Shown here piece by piece: positions 1-7,526 of a stretch of 13,326 nt of DNA. Every line of letters begins with the position of its first letter. Position 1 is the first letter of the stretch. Source of the DNA: an uncultured Lentisphaeria bacterium (GTDB lineage: Bacteria; Verrucomicrobiota; Lentisphaeria; JABSQK01; CAJWLW01); the NCBI GenBank assembly GCA_913042885.1, contig CAJWLW010000105.1:1-13326 (forward strand). Reading direction: 5' to 3'. The position numbers and the translations under genes are program-made. Below the pieces are notes generated by a model. It saw only the letters and a program-made list of their open reading frames with translations, had not been told where the DNA came from and made no database searches.

Positions 1-33
1 AGTAAATGTCGCAGTGATCGCAATCGCACTCAT
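1..33 (-). CDS. Possible 5' end of a leftward gene (partial)
   Basis: On the minus strand an ATG at 33-31 opens a frame that runs off the left edge and reads MSAIAITATFT. The same frame stays open upstream to a stop at 150-148, with GTG codons at 84-82 and 78-76, so the true start could lie earlier. The opening Ser-Ala-Ile-Ala-Ile-Thr-Ala-Thr-Phe-Thr loosely resembles the N-termini I remember for FkbH-like HAD-fold proteins, but eleven residues cannot establish a family. A leftward promoter-like pair lies at 173-200, which fits a divergent gene. Start and product are both uncertain. Confidence 0.3.
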   Translation of the reverse strand, partial: MSAIAITATFT

Positions 34-172
34 GTCATCCCGGATCCCTTCGGGGGCTACACGAACAGGTCCCGACACCTGCACCCCGTCGGTTACGGCA
101 GCAGACGAGGCAGATACGGCCGGGACCCGCCGATCAAAAGAACGTAACTACCATTAAATCAAGCAGTTACTA

Positions 173-200
173 AATATACCGCGACCTGATGCGATTGCAA
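173..200 (-). promoter_or_regulatory. Promoter-like -35/-10 pair reading leftward
   Basis: Read on the minus strand, TTGCAA (200-195) is followed after 16 bases by TATATT (178-173), matching sigma-70 boxes at 4/6 and 5/6 positions. It would start transcription near 166 toward the possible leftward gene at the left edge, giving a leader of about 130 bases. TTGCAA is its own reverse complement, so it is weak evidence alone. The rest of the 34-406 gap holds no supported gene, only the heptamer repeats listed separately. Confidence 0.3.
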
Positions 201-309
201 CCGGAACGTGGCAGCCGTAAAGCACCGTCTCCTGCAGAAAGTATGGAAAGGCCATAACACTATAAGAAGCAGTTTTCGTACCAGTGCGGCACTTGCCTAT
301 TGGCAGTTC

Positions 310-385
310 GAGGTGTCAGGTGTCGGGGAATATGTGACTCGATAAGCGGCAGGTGCCGAGCAATCCACCTGAAACCAGCAAACCC
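310..385. repeat. Degenerate heptamer repeats upstream of the phosphofructokinase gene
   Basis: On the minus strand 328-310 reads CCCCGACACCTGACACCTC, which breaks into heptamers of the form C-Y-G-A-M-A-C (CCGACAC, CTGACAC). On the plus strand 366-385 carries CACCTGAAACC followed by AGCAAACCC, with one clear CTGAAAC unit. The same heptamer family occurs at 5298-5326. The 11-mer CCCGACACCTG occurs at 71-81 (+), 317-327 (-) and 5311-5321 (+). The last unit ends about 20 bases before the start at 407. Confidence 0.5.
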
Positions 386-406
386 GAAGCTGAGATTTTT
401 CCATAG

Positions 407-1792
407 ATGAAGCGAATCGGTATCCTTACCGCAGGAGGCGACACCCCTGCCCTCAACGCAACGCTCCATGGCGCGATCACGCGCGCCAATGAGATGCGTA
501 TCGAAGTGTACGGGTTGATGCGCGGTTTCGGCAGCCTCATGAACGAGGCCGTGCCGCACGTGCATCTCAATCCGCTGTTCCAGCCGATTCCGGAACTCGA
601 GCCGACGCGTGGGGGAACGATTATCGGCTCGTCACGCACATACGTGGATCCGAAGCGCAAAGACCAGATCGACGCCGTCGGCAACCGCCTGCAGCAACTC
701 GGACTGGACGGACTCATCTGCATTGGCGGCGACGGCACGATGAACGGATTGCAGCCGCTGGCCCAGTTCATTCCCACCGTGCTCGCACCTAAGACCATCG
801 ACAACGATCTCGGCCTCAACTACGCCGAAGAAGTCGAAAACTGGGACCGGGAAGTCACCGGGGACGGCGGTTTCCGTTACATCCAGCGCCCCGACAGCGG
901 CGCTTTCGATATCGAGCAGATGATCAACTACTGCACACCCGGCTATGCCACCGCAGTGTTCGAGGCAGCCCATGGCATACAACGGGTACGCACCACGGCC
1001 GAGAGCCATCGGCGCATTGTCATCGTCGAAGTGATGGGACGGCATTCAGGGTACATTGCCCTGGGGGCAGCCTACGGTCAGCCGGACATCGTGCTGGTGC
1101 CGGAGGCCGGCGTCAACCTCGATCGACTGGCAGCGCGGGTGATGGAAATCTACGACGCCCAGAAAAATGTCGTGATTGTCTGCGGCGAAGGCGTCGTCGA
1201 CGAAAACGGCAACGACCTGGGCAGCGAACATAGCTCAACCGACCCCGCCGGCAACGCCGTCCTGACCGGTGCGGCAGAGGCCTTGAAGCACCTGTTGCTG
1301 GAGCGCATTGGCGAGGAATACTTCAACAAGGTGCGGCGCGGTGCGCGACCGGGGTCAGCCGTATTCACCCGGAAAGTCGGCCACACCCAGCGCGGCGGGC
1401 GTCCGGTGCGTTTTGACCGGCACCACGCGTCCGGACTTGGCGGCCAGGCGGTCGATATGCTGGTCGATGGCCGGAGCGGTGCGGTATCACTGCTGCAATG
1501 GAACCGGGCCCAGGGATTTTATCTGGACAGCTGTCCGGGCAGTGCCTTTATCGACCGATGGGGACACATTCACCCCCGCAAGATGCACCGGTCATTCTAC
1601 GATAGCGAACTGATGAAACCCTCAGCGACCGGCATCGAGTATCTGCTGCCGATTTTCACCAGCGCGGTCGGCGCCGACGACGTGGAGCATATTCGCCAGA
1701 CGGTTTTCGATTCCGGCAACCTGACGCAGCCGTATCATTCAGTGAACACAGATATCGACAGACGAATTCGATATCTGAATGAATCCCGGTAA
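407..1792 (+). CDS. 6-phosphofructokinase family protein, long form (ATP or PPi donor unresolved)
   Basis: This 461-residue cytoplasmic kinase would phosphorylate fructose 6-phosphate to the 1,6-bisphosphate in glycolysis, reversibly if it uses pyrophosphate. Visible motifs are GILTAGGDTPALNA (5-18), GGTIIGSSR (69-77), GGDGT (107-111), PKTIDND (128-134, D132 as catalytic base), VEVMGR (207-212) and GHTQRGG (325-331). Gly110 is the residue usually linked to ATP use, but Lys129 replaces the Gly of ATP-dependent E. coli PfkA and is common in PPi enzymes. Plant ATP enzymes also combine Gly and Lys, so the donor cannot be called. About 35 extra residues (136-175) follow PKTIDND, and there is a C-terminal extension from about 370. 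The bases before ATG are an in-frame TAG, fixing 407 as the first possible start. No Shine-Dalgarno is visible. Confidence 0.92.
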   Translation: MKRIGILTAGGDTPALNATLHGAITRANEMRIEVYGLMRGFGSLMNEAVPHVHLNPLFQPIPELEPTRGGTIIGSSRTYVDPKRKDQIDAVGNRLQQLGLDGLICIGGDGTMNGLQPLAQFIPTVLAPKTIDNDLGLNYAEEVENWDREVTGDGGFRYIQRPDSGAFDIEQMINYCTPGYATAVFEAAHGIQRVRTTAESHRRIVIVEVMGRHSGYIALGAAYGQPDIVLVPEAGVNLDRLAARVMEIYDAQKNVVIVCGEGVVDENGNDLGSEHSSTDPAGNAVLTGAAEALKHLLLERIGEEYFNKVRRGARPGSAVFTRKVGHTQRGGRPVRFDRHHASGLGGQAVDMLVDGRSGAVSLLQWNRAQGFYLDSCPGSAFIDRWGHIHPRKMHRSFYDSELMKPSATGIEYLLPIFTSAVGADDVEHIRQTVFDSGNLTQPYHSVNTDIDRRIRYLNESR

Positions 1793-1849
1793 GAGTTCCC
1801 TTACAAAAGTGGCGGTCACCCCGTATGCTTCGGGTTCTTGGGGAATTGT

Positions 1850-1884
1850 GTTGCGGAATGTATTGCGCAGTATTCAGACGCAAC
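1850..1884. repeat. Imperfect hairpin between phosphofructokinase and alcohol dehydrogenase genes
   Basis: GTTGCG (1850-1855) pairs with CGCAAC (1879-1884), and GAAT (1856-1859) with ATTC (1872-1875), leaving a three-base bulge (1876-1878). Two G-U pairs can extend the stem inward to an eight-base loop (1862-1869). No T-run follows, so it is not a standard intrinsic terminator. The rest of the 166-base gap (1793-1958) shows nothing I can name. Confidence 0.4.
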
Positions 1885-1958
1885 CGGAAGTGGCAGAATC
1901 GGCGATCCGCACGACTTTATAGGCAATCACTCGTACAACCATACCTTTGGATGCTCCA

Positions 1959-3080
1959 ATGCCCCCGACGATCAGTTACCTCACCGACATCTATTTTGGC
2001 CCGGGCGTAATTTGTGAACTCCGCAACCTCTGCGAGGCACACAACGTCGCGCGGCCGTTGCTCGTTACAGACCAGGGACTCGTCGCCCTCGGCATGCATG
2101 GGCGTGTGCCGTGCGAGCCGGCTGCGATGTTCGCAGACATCCCGACTAATCCCACCGAAGAAAGCGTGCTGGCCGGGCTCGCCGCTTACCGTGGGAACGA
2201 CTGCGACGGGATCATAGCACTGGGTGGCGGCTCACCGATCGATTGCGCCAAAGGCATTGCCCTGCTCGTCACCCACCCGGAGCCACTCGAACAATACGCC
2301 CTCATCCATGGCGGACTGTCGCTGATCACAGCCGACATGCCGCCGCTGTTTGCGGTGCCAACGACGGCCGGCACCGGCAGCGAAGTTGGACGCGCGGCAT
2401 TGATCACGGTGGCGTCCGGCGCCAAGCTCGGGCTGATCAGCAAGCATTTGATTCCGACCGCGGCGGTCTGCGATCCGCAGCTCACGCTCGGCATGCCGAC
2501 GCAACTGACCGCCGCCACGGGTATCGATGCCATCTCGCACTGTGTCGAAACGTTTTGCAGCCCGAAGTTCAATCCCGTGGCCGATGCTATTGCACTCGAC
2601 GGCCTCGGTCGCGCCTGGAAAAACCTGCCAGCGGCAGTAAAGGCGCCGAACGACATCGCCTATCGCAGTGAGATGATGATGGCCTCGACTCAGGGCGCCC
2701 TGGCCTTTCAGAAGGGACTCGGCCTGATCCACAGCCTCAGCCATCCGCTCGGCGCCTTGCAGGAACCGCGCCTGCACCATGGCATGCTCAATGCGATTTT
2801 CCTGCCGCACGTGATCCGTTTCAACGCTTCGGCCTGCCCCGGGAAAATGGACGCCATGGCGCAAGTCATGGGCGCCGGCGCCGGCGCAGATGCTGTCGCC
2901 AATGCCTTTGACGAATTGAACACCGCCCTCGGCCTGCCCGCCAGGCTCAGCGAACTCGGCGTGACCCCGGCACATTTCGAAGGCATCGCCGAGGCAGCTT
3001 TGGCCGATCACTCGACCCCGTGCAACCCGCAGCCGCTGGAACTGGACGATTGTCAGGCCGTCCTTGAAGCGGCGCTGTAG
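1959..3080 (+). CDS. Iron-containing alcohol dehydrogenase (group III)
   Basis: A 373-residue NAD(P)-dependent, metal-dependent alcohol/aldehyde oxidoreductase of the FucO/AdhB/YiaY class. The nucleotide site is GGGSPIDCAKG (89-99) and PTTAGTGSEVG (134-144). Expected Fe ligands are D190 and H194 in GIDAISHCVE, H258 in GLIHSLSHPLG (H262 also present) and H274 in the following His-His-Gly. Length is typical for the family. I chose ATG at 1959 over the in-frame TTG at 1947 because MPPTISYLTDIYFGPG matches the usual N-terminal beta strand with few extra residues. No Shine-Dalgarno is visible before either. The substrate is not readable; alcohols, lactaldehyde, 4-hydroxybutyrate and methanol are all handled by relatives. 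It lies 195 bases before the E1 gene, same strand. Confidence 0.9.
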   Translation: MPPTISYLTDIYFGPGVICELRNLCEAHNVARPLLVTDQGLVALGMHGRVPCEPAAMFADIPTNPTEESVLAGLAAYRGNDCDGIIALGGGSPIDCAKGIALLVTHPEPLEQYALIHGGLSLITADMPPLFAVPTTAGTGSEVGRAALITVASGAKLGLISKHLIPTAAVCDPQLTLGMPTQLTAATGIDAISHCVETFCSPKFNPVADAIALDGLGRAWKNLPAAVKAPNDIAYRSEMMMASTQGALAFQKGLGLIHSLSHPLGALQEPRLHHGMLNAIFLPHVIRFNASACPGKMDAMAQVMGAGAGADAVANAFDELNTALGLPARLSELGVTPAHFEGIAEAALADHSTPCNPQPLELDDCQAVLEAAL

Positions 3081-3152
3081 GCGATTGACTTGGATTCCAC
3101 TTGATGTTTATGGCGTTTCGGCGGGCTGCGCAATATAAGGAATACGGGTGCG

Positions 3153-3194
3153 AAAGGGAAATCGATTCTCCCATTCCCTGTCCAAAATCCCTTT
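3153..3194. other. Overlapping alternative stems upstream of the E1 gene
   Basis: AGGGAA (3155-3160) can pair with TTCCCT (3174-3179), while the overlapping AAAGGGA (3153-3159) can pair with TCCCTTT (3188-3194). The two stems exclude each other. No T-run or leader peptide was recognised, so an attenuator is only a guess. The gap 3081-3275 holds no gene and no convincing promoter; TTGACT at 3086-3091 lacks a good -10 partner. Confidence 0.25.
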
Positions 3195-3275
3195 GCCTTT
3201 CTTGCCGATTAACTCTTTAGACGGCATTGTATAGGTCCGATCCCCGGAGCTAACCTCGAACCTCGTACACACACC

Positions 3276-5279
3276 ATGCTTACTGCCACTGAAGCCACTG
3301 TAGATTTATCAAAGGACGAGCTTTTGTCGCTCTTCCGTACGATGCTGGTGATCCGTAAATGCGAGTTGGAACTGGCACGCTCGTTCCAAAAAGGCCTCAT
3401 CCACGGTGCCTGCCACACCTATGTCGGCGAAGAAGCGATTGCCGCCGGCGTCTGCGCCCATCTCAGTAATGACGACGTGGTTTTCAGCACCCATCGCGGC
3501 CACGGCCATGCGCTGGCCAAAGGCGTGCCCGCCCGTGAAGTCATTGCCGAGTTGTTCGGCCGCGCCGACGGCGTCTCCGGCGGCCGCGGCGGCAGCATGC
3601 ACCTGTTCGCGCCGGACGTTGGCCTCATGGGGACCAGCGGCATTGTAGGCCCATGCATCCTGCAGGCCCTGGGCGCGGCCTACAGTTTCAAAGTATTAGC
3701 GTCCGACAATGTCGCTGTCGCCTTTTTCGGCGACGGCGGTTCGAACAACGGCGCCTTCCACGAAGGCTTGAACCTGGCAAGCATCTTCAACCTGCCGGTC
3801 ATCTTTGTCTGCGAAAACAACCAGTTCGCAACCGAGGTCGCCATCACCGACTCCGGAGGCAACCCGAACATTGCCGAGCGCGCGGCGGCCTACAATCTGC
3901 CCGGTGTCGTTGTCGACGGCAACGATGTATTCGCGGTCCACACTGCTACCGCCGAAGCTGTGGAACGGGCTCGCTCCGGCGGCGGTGCCACCCTGCTCGA
4001 GTGCACGACCTATCGCACCCGGCCGCACGCCGAGGGCATGGGCGACTTCACCTATCGCACCCGCGAAGATGTAGACGCCTGGAAGCAACGCTGCCCGATC
4101 AAGGCCCTGCGCGAGTACCTCATCGCCGACGGTTGTGCCGCGCCTGACGAGCTCGACGCTATCGACGAAGAGATTGCCGACGCCACGACCGCGGCACGCG
4201 AATTCGCCGAGGCCAGCGAATACCCCGACCCCGCCACCGCCTCGCTGCATGTTTATGCCGCCACCGACCGCACCGTGACTGAGCCGGGACCGAATACGAC
4301 CGATCGCGAACTTTCCTACATGCAGGCAACGCTCGAAGCCCTGACTTTCGAGATGGCAATCAACCCTACGATCTTCGTGATGGGCCAAGGCATCGGCGAA
4401 CGCGGCGGAAACTTCGCCACGACCACCGGACTCTATGACAAGTACGGGCCTGTTCGTCTCTGCGACACGCCGATCTGCGAACGCGGCTTTGTCGGGCTCA
4501 CGACCGGTGCCGCGATGACCGGCACGAGACCGATCATCGACTTCATGTTCGGCGACTTCATCCTCGATGCCGTCGGCGAGATCATCAATCAGATCGCCAA
4601 GATGCAGTACATGACCAGCGGCGCACTGCCGGTGCCGATTCTGCTGCGCGGTTGTTTCGGTATCGGTCACTCAGCGGCTACTCATCATTCCGGGGCGTAC
4701 TATCCGATGTATGCCAACTTCCCGGGACTGCGCGTCGTCGTGCCGTCGAATGCATACGATGCCAAGGGTCTGTTTACACACGCCCTGCGTTGCAACGACC
4801 CGGTGATCTTCCTCGAGCACAAGGAACTGCTCTCGTCGAAATGTCCGGTCCCCGAAGAGGACTACGAAATCCCTTTCGGCAAGGCCGCGATCGTGCGTGA
4901 AGGCGCGGATGTGACGGTTGTCGCGATTGCCCGTATGGTGCAGCTCGCCGGCGAAGCTGCTGCAGGCCTGGACGCTGAAGGCGTCCGTGTGGAATTGATC
5001 GATCCGCGCACGATCTCCCCGCTGGATACAGCAACCATTCTCGCGTCGGTGGCGAAGACCGGCCGCCTGCTCATCGTTGACGAGACGTTCGCACCCTGCG
5101 GTGTTGGTGGAGAGATCGCAGCACAGGTGGTTGATCAAGGCTTCAACGATCTCGATGCGCCAATCAAACGGCTCAACGGTGCCCATTCCCCGACGCCCTA
5201 CAGTCCGACTCTGGAAGCTGCCGTCGTGCCGAGCACTGAAGAAATCGCCGCAGCAATCCGGGATCTCATGGCAGAATAG
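3276..5279 (+). CDS. 2-oxo acid/acetoin dehydrogenase-type E1, fused alpha and beta chains
   Basis: A 667-residue thiamine diphosphate enzyme that would decarboxylate a 2-oxo acid (or cleave acetoin) and hand the acyl group to E2 lipoate. Residues about 10-320 are the alpha domain: HTYVGEEA (47-54), THRGHGHALAKG (72-83), GRGGSMHLF (103-111), and the ThDP/Mg motif from GDGGSNNG (152-159) to ENNQFA (180-185). A linker at about 320-343 joins the beta domain: LCDTPICERGFVG (395-407, E402 as the likely ThDP-contacting Glu), GAAMTGTRPI (411-420), GIGHSAATHHSG (462-473) and the C-terminal LIVDETFAPCGVG (599-611). Separate alpha and beta genes are the more common arrangement. The alpha half is closest in feel to AcoA-type proteins. 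E2 follows after 57 bases. Start ATG has no Shine-Dalgarno. Substrate not determinable. Confidence 0.92.
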   Translation: MLTATEATVDLSKDELLSLFRTMLVIRKCELELARSFQKGLIHGACHTYVGEEAIAAGVCAHLSNDDVVFSTHRGHGHALAKGVPAREVIAELFGRADGVSGGRGGSMHLFAPDVGLMGTSGIVGPCILQALGAAYSFKVLASDNVAVAFFGDGGSNNGAFHEGLNLASIFNLPVIFVCENNQFATEVAITDSGGNPNIAERAAAYNLPGVVVDGNDVFAVHTATAEAVERARSGGGATLLECTTYRTRPHAEGMGDFTYRTREDVDAWKQRCPIKALREYLIADGCAAPDELDAIDEEIADATTAAREFAEASEYPDPATASLHVYAATDRTVTEPGPNTTDRELSYMQATLEALTFEMAINPTIFVMGQGIGERGGNFATTTGLYDKYGPVRLCDTPICERGFVGLTTGAAMTGTRPIIDFMFGDFILDAVGEIINQIAKMQYMTSGALPVPILLRGCFGIGHSAATHHSGAYYPMYANFPGLRVVVPSNAYDAKGLFTHALRCNDPVIFLEHKELLSSKCPVPEEDYEIPFGKAAIVREGADVTVVAIARMVQLAGEAAAGLDAEGVRVELIDPRTISPLDTATILASVAKTGRLLIVDETFAPCGVGGEIAAQVVDQGFNDLDAPIKRLNGAHSPTPYSPTLEAAVVPSTEEIAAAIRDLMAE

Positions 5280-5297
5280 CCCGCTCCGACCGTTTCA

Positions 5298-5326
5298 CTG
5301 AAACCTGAAACCCGACACCTGAAACC
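5298..5326 (+). repeat. Tandem heptamer repeat between E1 and E2 genes
   Basis: Four consecutive seven-base units read CTGAAAC, CTGAAAC, CCGACAC and CTGAAAC, then C. They fill half of the 57-base E1-E2 spacer and end 10 bases before the E2 ATG at 5337, where a ribosome binding site would normally sit. Related units lie at 310-385 and share the 11-mer CCCGACACCTG. This looks like a dispersed intergenic repeat family, possibly length-variable. Confidence 0.6.
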
Positions 5327-5336
5327 TTCCCCCATT

Positions 5337-6659
5337 ATGGCAGTAGAAATCACAGTGCCCCGCCTCGGCTGGACGATGGAAGAAGGCATCTTCACCCAGT
5401 GGCTGAAGAACGACGGCGACTACGTCGAGGAAGGCGAATCGCTTTACGAGCTCGAGAGCGACAAGGGCATCCAGGAAGTCGAAGGCTTCGACACCGGCAT
5501 CCTGCGCGTTGCTCCCGATGCCCCGGAACCCGGCGGCACCGTGATGGTCGGCCAGGTTCTCGGATGTGTGACGAAAGACGGCGAACCGCCGACCTGGGAG
5601 ACGGCCGCTGCCGGAGCGCCGACGCCCCCCGCGACGCCTGACGCCCCGGCTGCGAGTTCCGCAGCCCCCTCGTCCACACCAGCGACCCGGCGTCTGGCGC
5701 GCGAGCTCGGTGTCGACCTGACCGCAGTCGCGGCCACGGGCAAGGGCGGACGCATCCGCATCAACGACATTCGCGATGCCGCCGCTGCACCAGAGCCCGC
5801 TCCCCAAATTGCGACGACCGCAAATAATGACGAAACCATTTTGATCAGCCCGCGCGCCGCCCGAGTCGCCGGCGAGTTGGGCCTTGACCCGACGACCTTG
5901 GCCGGCACCGGCAAGGGCGGGCGCATCCGCGAATGTGATGTCCGCAATGCTGCGGACTCCGCACCGGCGGCATCATCGTTGAGTGCGTCACGCATCCCGA
6001 TCTCCGCGACACGTCGCACCATCGCCAGGCGTATGGTCGCCGGCGTCACCGAAGCGGCGCCCGTGACGTTGAGTGTGAAGCTCGACGCAACCAATCTGGT
6101 AACGGCACGCGAAACAATGAAGAGCGAGGGCAAACAGGCGCCGAGTCCGACTGCCATGTTCATTCATCTGGCGTGCCTGGCAATCGAACGCCATCCGATC
6201 CTGAACGCCGAGTGGCAGGACGATGCCATCGTGATCCACGGCGACGTGCACATGTCCGTCGCAGTCGACACCGACAAAGGTCTGCTGGTCCCCGTGATCC
6301 GCCAGGCGAATACCAAGTCCATTGCGCAGATCGACCAGGAACTCCGGGCGCTGGCAGCAACAGCACGAGACGGCAAGCTGAAGGTCGACGACATGAAAGG
6401 TGGGACTTTTACGGTGAGCAACCTCGGCCTGTATCCTGTCGATGCGTTCTCACCGATCCTCAATCTGCCGCAGTGCGCCATTCTCGGCATCGGCCGGATC
6501 AATCACGAACCGGCAGTGGTCAACGATACCATTGTGCCGCGTCACATGGTGACGGTGAGTCTGACCATCGACCATCGGGTCATCGACGGCGCCGACGGCG
6601 GCAGGTTCCTGGAGTCCCTGTGCCAGTGCCTGGAACAGCCGTTGCTGTTTTCGCAATAA
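5337..6659 (+). CDS. 2-oxo acid dehydrogenase E2 (dihydrolipoyl acyltransferase) with two subunit-binding domains
   Basis: A 440-residue core subunit that carries the acyl group on lipoate and passes it to CoA. Domains in order: lipoyl domain (1-80) with lipoyl Lys43 in ELESDKGIQEVE; Ala/Pro-rich linker (about 84-113); a peripheral-subunit-binding domain (114-148) ending TGKGGRIRINDIRDAA; a short linker; a second such domain (169-205) with TGKGGRIRECDVRNAA; and the catalytic domain (about 217-440) with DHRVIDGADGG (412-422; His413 and Asp417 catalytic). One binding domain is the rule, so two are unusual. TGKGGRIR is shared by both copies, and their DNA is also nearly identical there (about 5739-5759 and 5910-5930), suggesting internal duplication. 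Probably one transcript with the E1 gene. No E3 gene is seen. Confidence 0.92.
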   Translation: MAVEITVPRLGWTMEEGIFTQWLKNDGDYVEEGESLYELESDKGIQEVEGFDTGILRVAPDAPEPGGTVMVGQVLGCVTKDGEPPTWETAAAGAPTPPATPDAPAASSAAPSSTPATRRLARELGVDLTAVAATGKGGRIRINDIRDAAAAPEPAPQIATTANNDETILISPRAARVAGELGLDPTTLAGTGKGGRIRECDVRNAADSAPAASSLSASRIPISATRRTIARRMVAGVTEAAPVTLSVKLDATNLVTARETMKSEGKQAPSPTAMFIHLACLAIERHPILNAEWQDDAIVIHGDVHMSVAVDTDKGLLVPVIRQANTKSIAQIDQELRALAATARDGKLKVDDMKGGTFTVSNLGLYPVDAFSPILNLPQCAILGIGRINHEPAVVNDTIVPRHMVTVSLTIDHRVIDGADGGRFLESLCQCLEQPLLFSQ

Positions 6660-6701
6660 GGCGGCTTTCCTTACTGAATGTCAAAGGCACGGCGCCCACT
6701 T

Positions 6702-7478
6702 TTAATTGGTCGGAATCTCGCGAAATGTGTTCACGATGTCGTCGGCGCCTTGCCGGATCAAATCGAGCACCGACCCTTCGAGGATGAGTTGAGCGCCGGA
6801 AGCGATCTGCTCCGCCATCGTCTTGGTATTCAGACCAGCACCTACCGGAATACCTGCAGCAATTGCCACGGACTCGATCCGGTCGATCGCATCGAGCAAC
6901 TCGGGATTGGCCATGTCGCGGAATCGCGAGGTCGTCCCGGACATGTCGTTGGGTCCGTAGATCAGGCCGTCGAGACCGGGGACACTGATCATTTCCTCGA
7001 TTTCGTTGACGGAGTGAATGCTCTCGACCTGCACGACGCAGAAGATCAGGTCGTTGGCGAGCCGGGAGTACTCGTCCTCGTCTCGGCCGTAGTTCGCCGC
7101 ATAAGTATTGCCGAAGCCGCGGCAGCCATCCGGCGGGTAGCGGCAGGCAGCGACGGCTTTTCGAACGTCTTCAACCGTATTGGTCTGCGGTGTAACGATG
7201 CCCTCGAAACCCATGTCCAGCATTTGCTTGATCATCACCATGTCATTCCAAGGCACGCGGACAAAGGGTACGGTCTCTGTCCCCTTGAACGCCATCGCAA
7301 TCTGGTGCAGACCGACCCGATCGAACACTCCGTGCTCGCCATCGACTACTACCCAGTCGAATCCACAGCCGGCGATTAGACCAGCAGCCACGGCTGATTC
7401 CAGATCGATCCAGATGCCGACAATCGGTTCGCCGTTTCGCAGTTTTTCTTTGAGGCGCAAGGCGCGCTGATTATACAT
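6702..7478 (-). CDS. HpcH/HpaI aldolase family protein
   Basis: A 258-residue metal-dependent class II aldolase of the TIM-barrel pyruvate/phosphoenolpyruvate superfamily. Relatives cleave 2-keto-3-deoxy sugar acids or 4-hydroxy-2-oxoheptanedioate into pyruvate plus an aldehyde. Key residues: H49 in VVDGEHG, R74 in FVRVPWND, metal ligands E152 in VQVESIHS and D178 in IYGPNDMS. The frame stays open to 7817, but I start at ATG 7478 because MYNQRALRLKEKL is the usual N-terminus and AAGAAGG (7491-7485) lies six bases upstream, one of only two clear ribosome binding sites in the window. It is convergent with the E2 gene (42-base gap, no clear terminator) and divergent from the secreted-protein gene. 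Exact substrate unknown; a role next to the E1/E2 complex is inference. Confidence 0.9.
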   Translation of the reverse strand: MYNQRALRLKEKLRNGEPIVGIWIDLESAVAAGLIAGCGFDWVVVDGEHGVFDRVGLHQIAMAFKGTETVPFVRVPWNDMVMIKQMLDMGFEGIVTPQTNTVEDVRKAVAACRYPPDGCRGFGNTYAANYGRDEDEYSRLANDLIFCVVQVESIHSVNEIEEMISVPGLDGLIYGPNDMSGTTSRFRDMANPELLDAIDRIESVAIAAGIPVGAGLNTKTMAEQIASGAQLILEGSVLDLIRQGADDIVNTFREIPTN

Positions 7479-7484
7479 GGGGTA

Positions 7485-7491
7485 CCTTCTT
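7485..7491 (-). promoter_or_regulatory. Ribosome binding site of the aldolase gene
   Basis: Minus-strand AAGAAGG lies six bases before the ATG at 7478. It decides the start against longer in-frame options reaching to 7817. An A-rich leader precedes it. Confidence 0.75.
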
Positions 7492-7526
7492 TGTGTTTTT
7501 TTGAGATCCCTGAAGGTAGTTCGGGT

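Noticed and set aside
2232..3011. Minus-strand open frame (259 codons) opposite the alcohol dehydrogenase
   Set aside because: Antisense shadow of a gene with intact nucleotide and metal motifs; no recognisable family.
3086..3110. Sigma-70 promoter for the E1 gene from TTGACT at 3086
   Set aside because: The hexamer at the correct distance (TTATGG or TATGGC) is a poor -10 box.
3696..4670. Long minus-strand open frame (324 codons) opposite the E1 gene
   Set aside because: It is antisense to a strongly supported E1 with complete motifs. Its residue mix (rich in Asp, Gly, Arg, Val) is typical of the complement of GC-rich coding DNA, and no domain is recognisable.
5298..5326. CRISPR-like array
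   Set aside because: The units are seven bases, directly adjacent and without spacers, which is a tandem repeat and not a CRISPR.
5444..6163. Minus-strand open frame (239 codons) opposite the E2 gene
   Set aside because: Antisense to the lipoyl and binding domains of E2; low-complexity Ala/Ser/Pro-rich product from a GC-rich linker.
6660..6701. Terminator between the convergent E2 and aldolase genes
   Set aside because: Only four-base pairings such as AAGG/CCTT are present and no T-run follows, so nothing can be supported.
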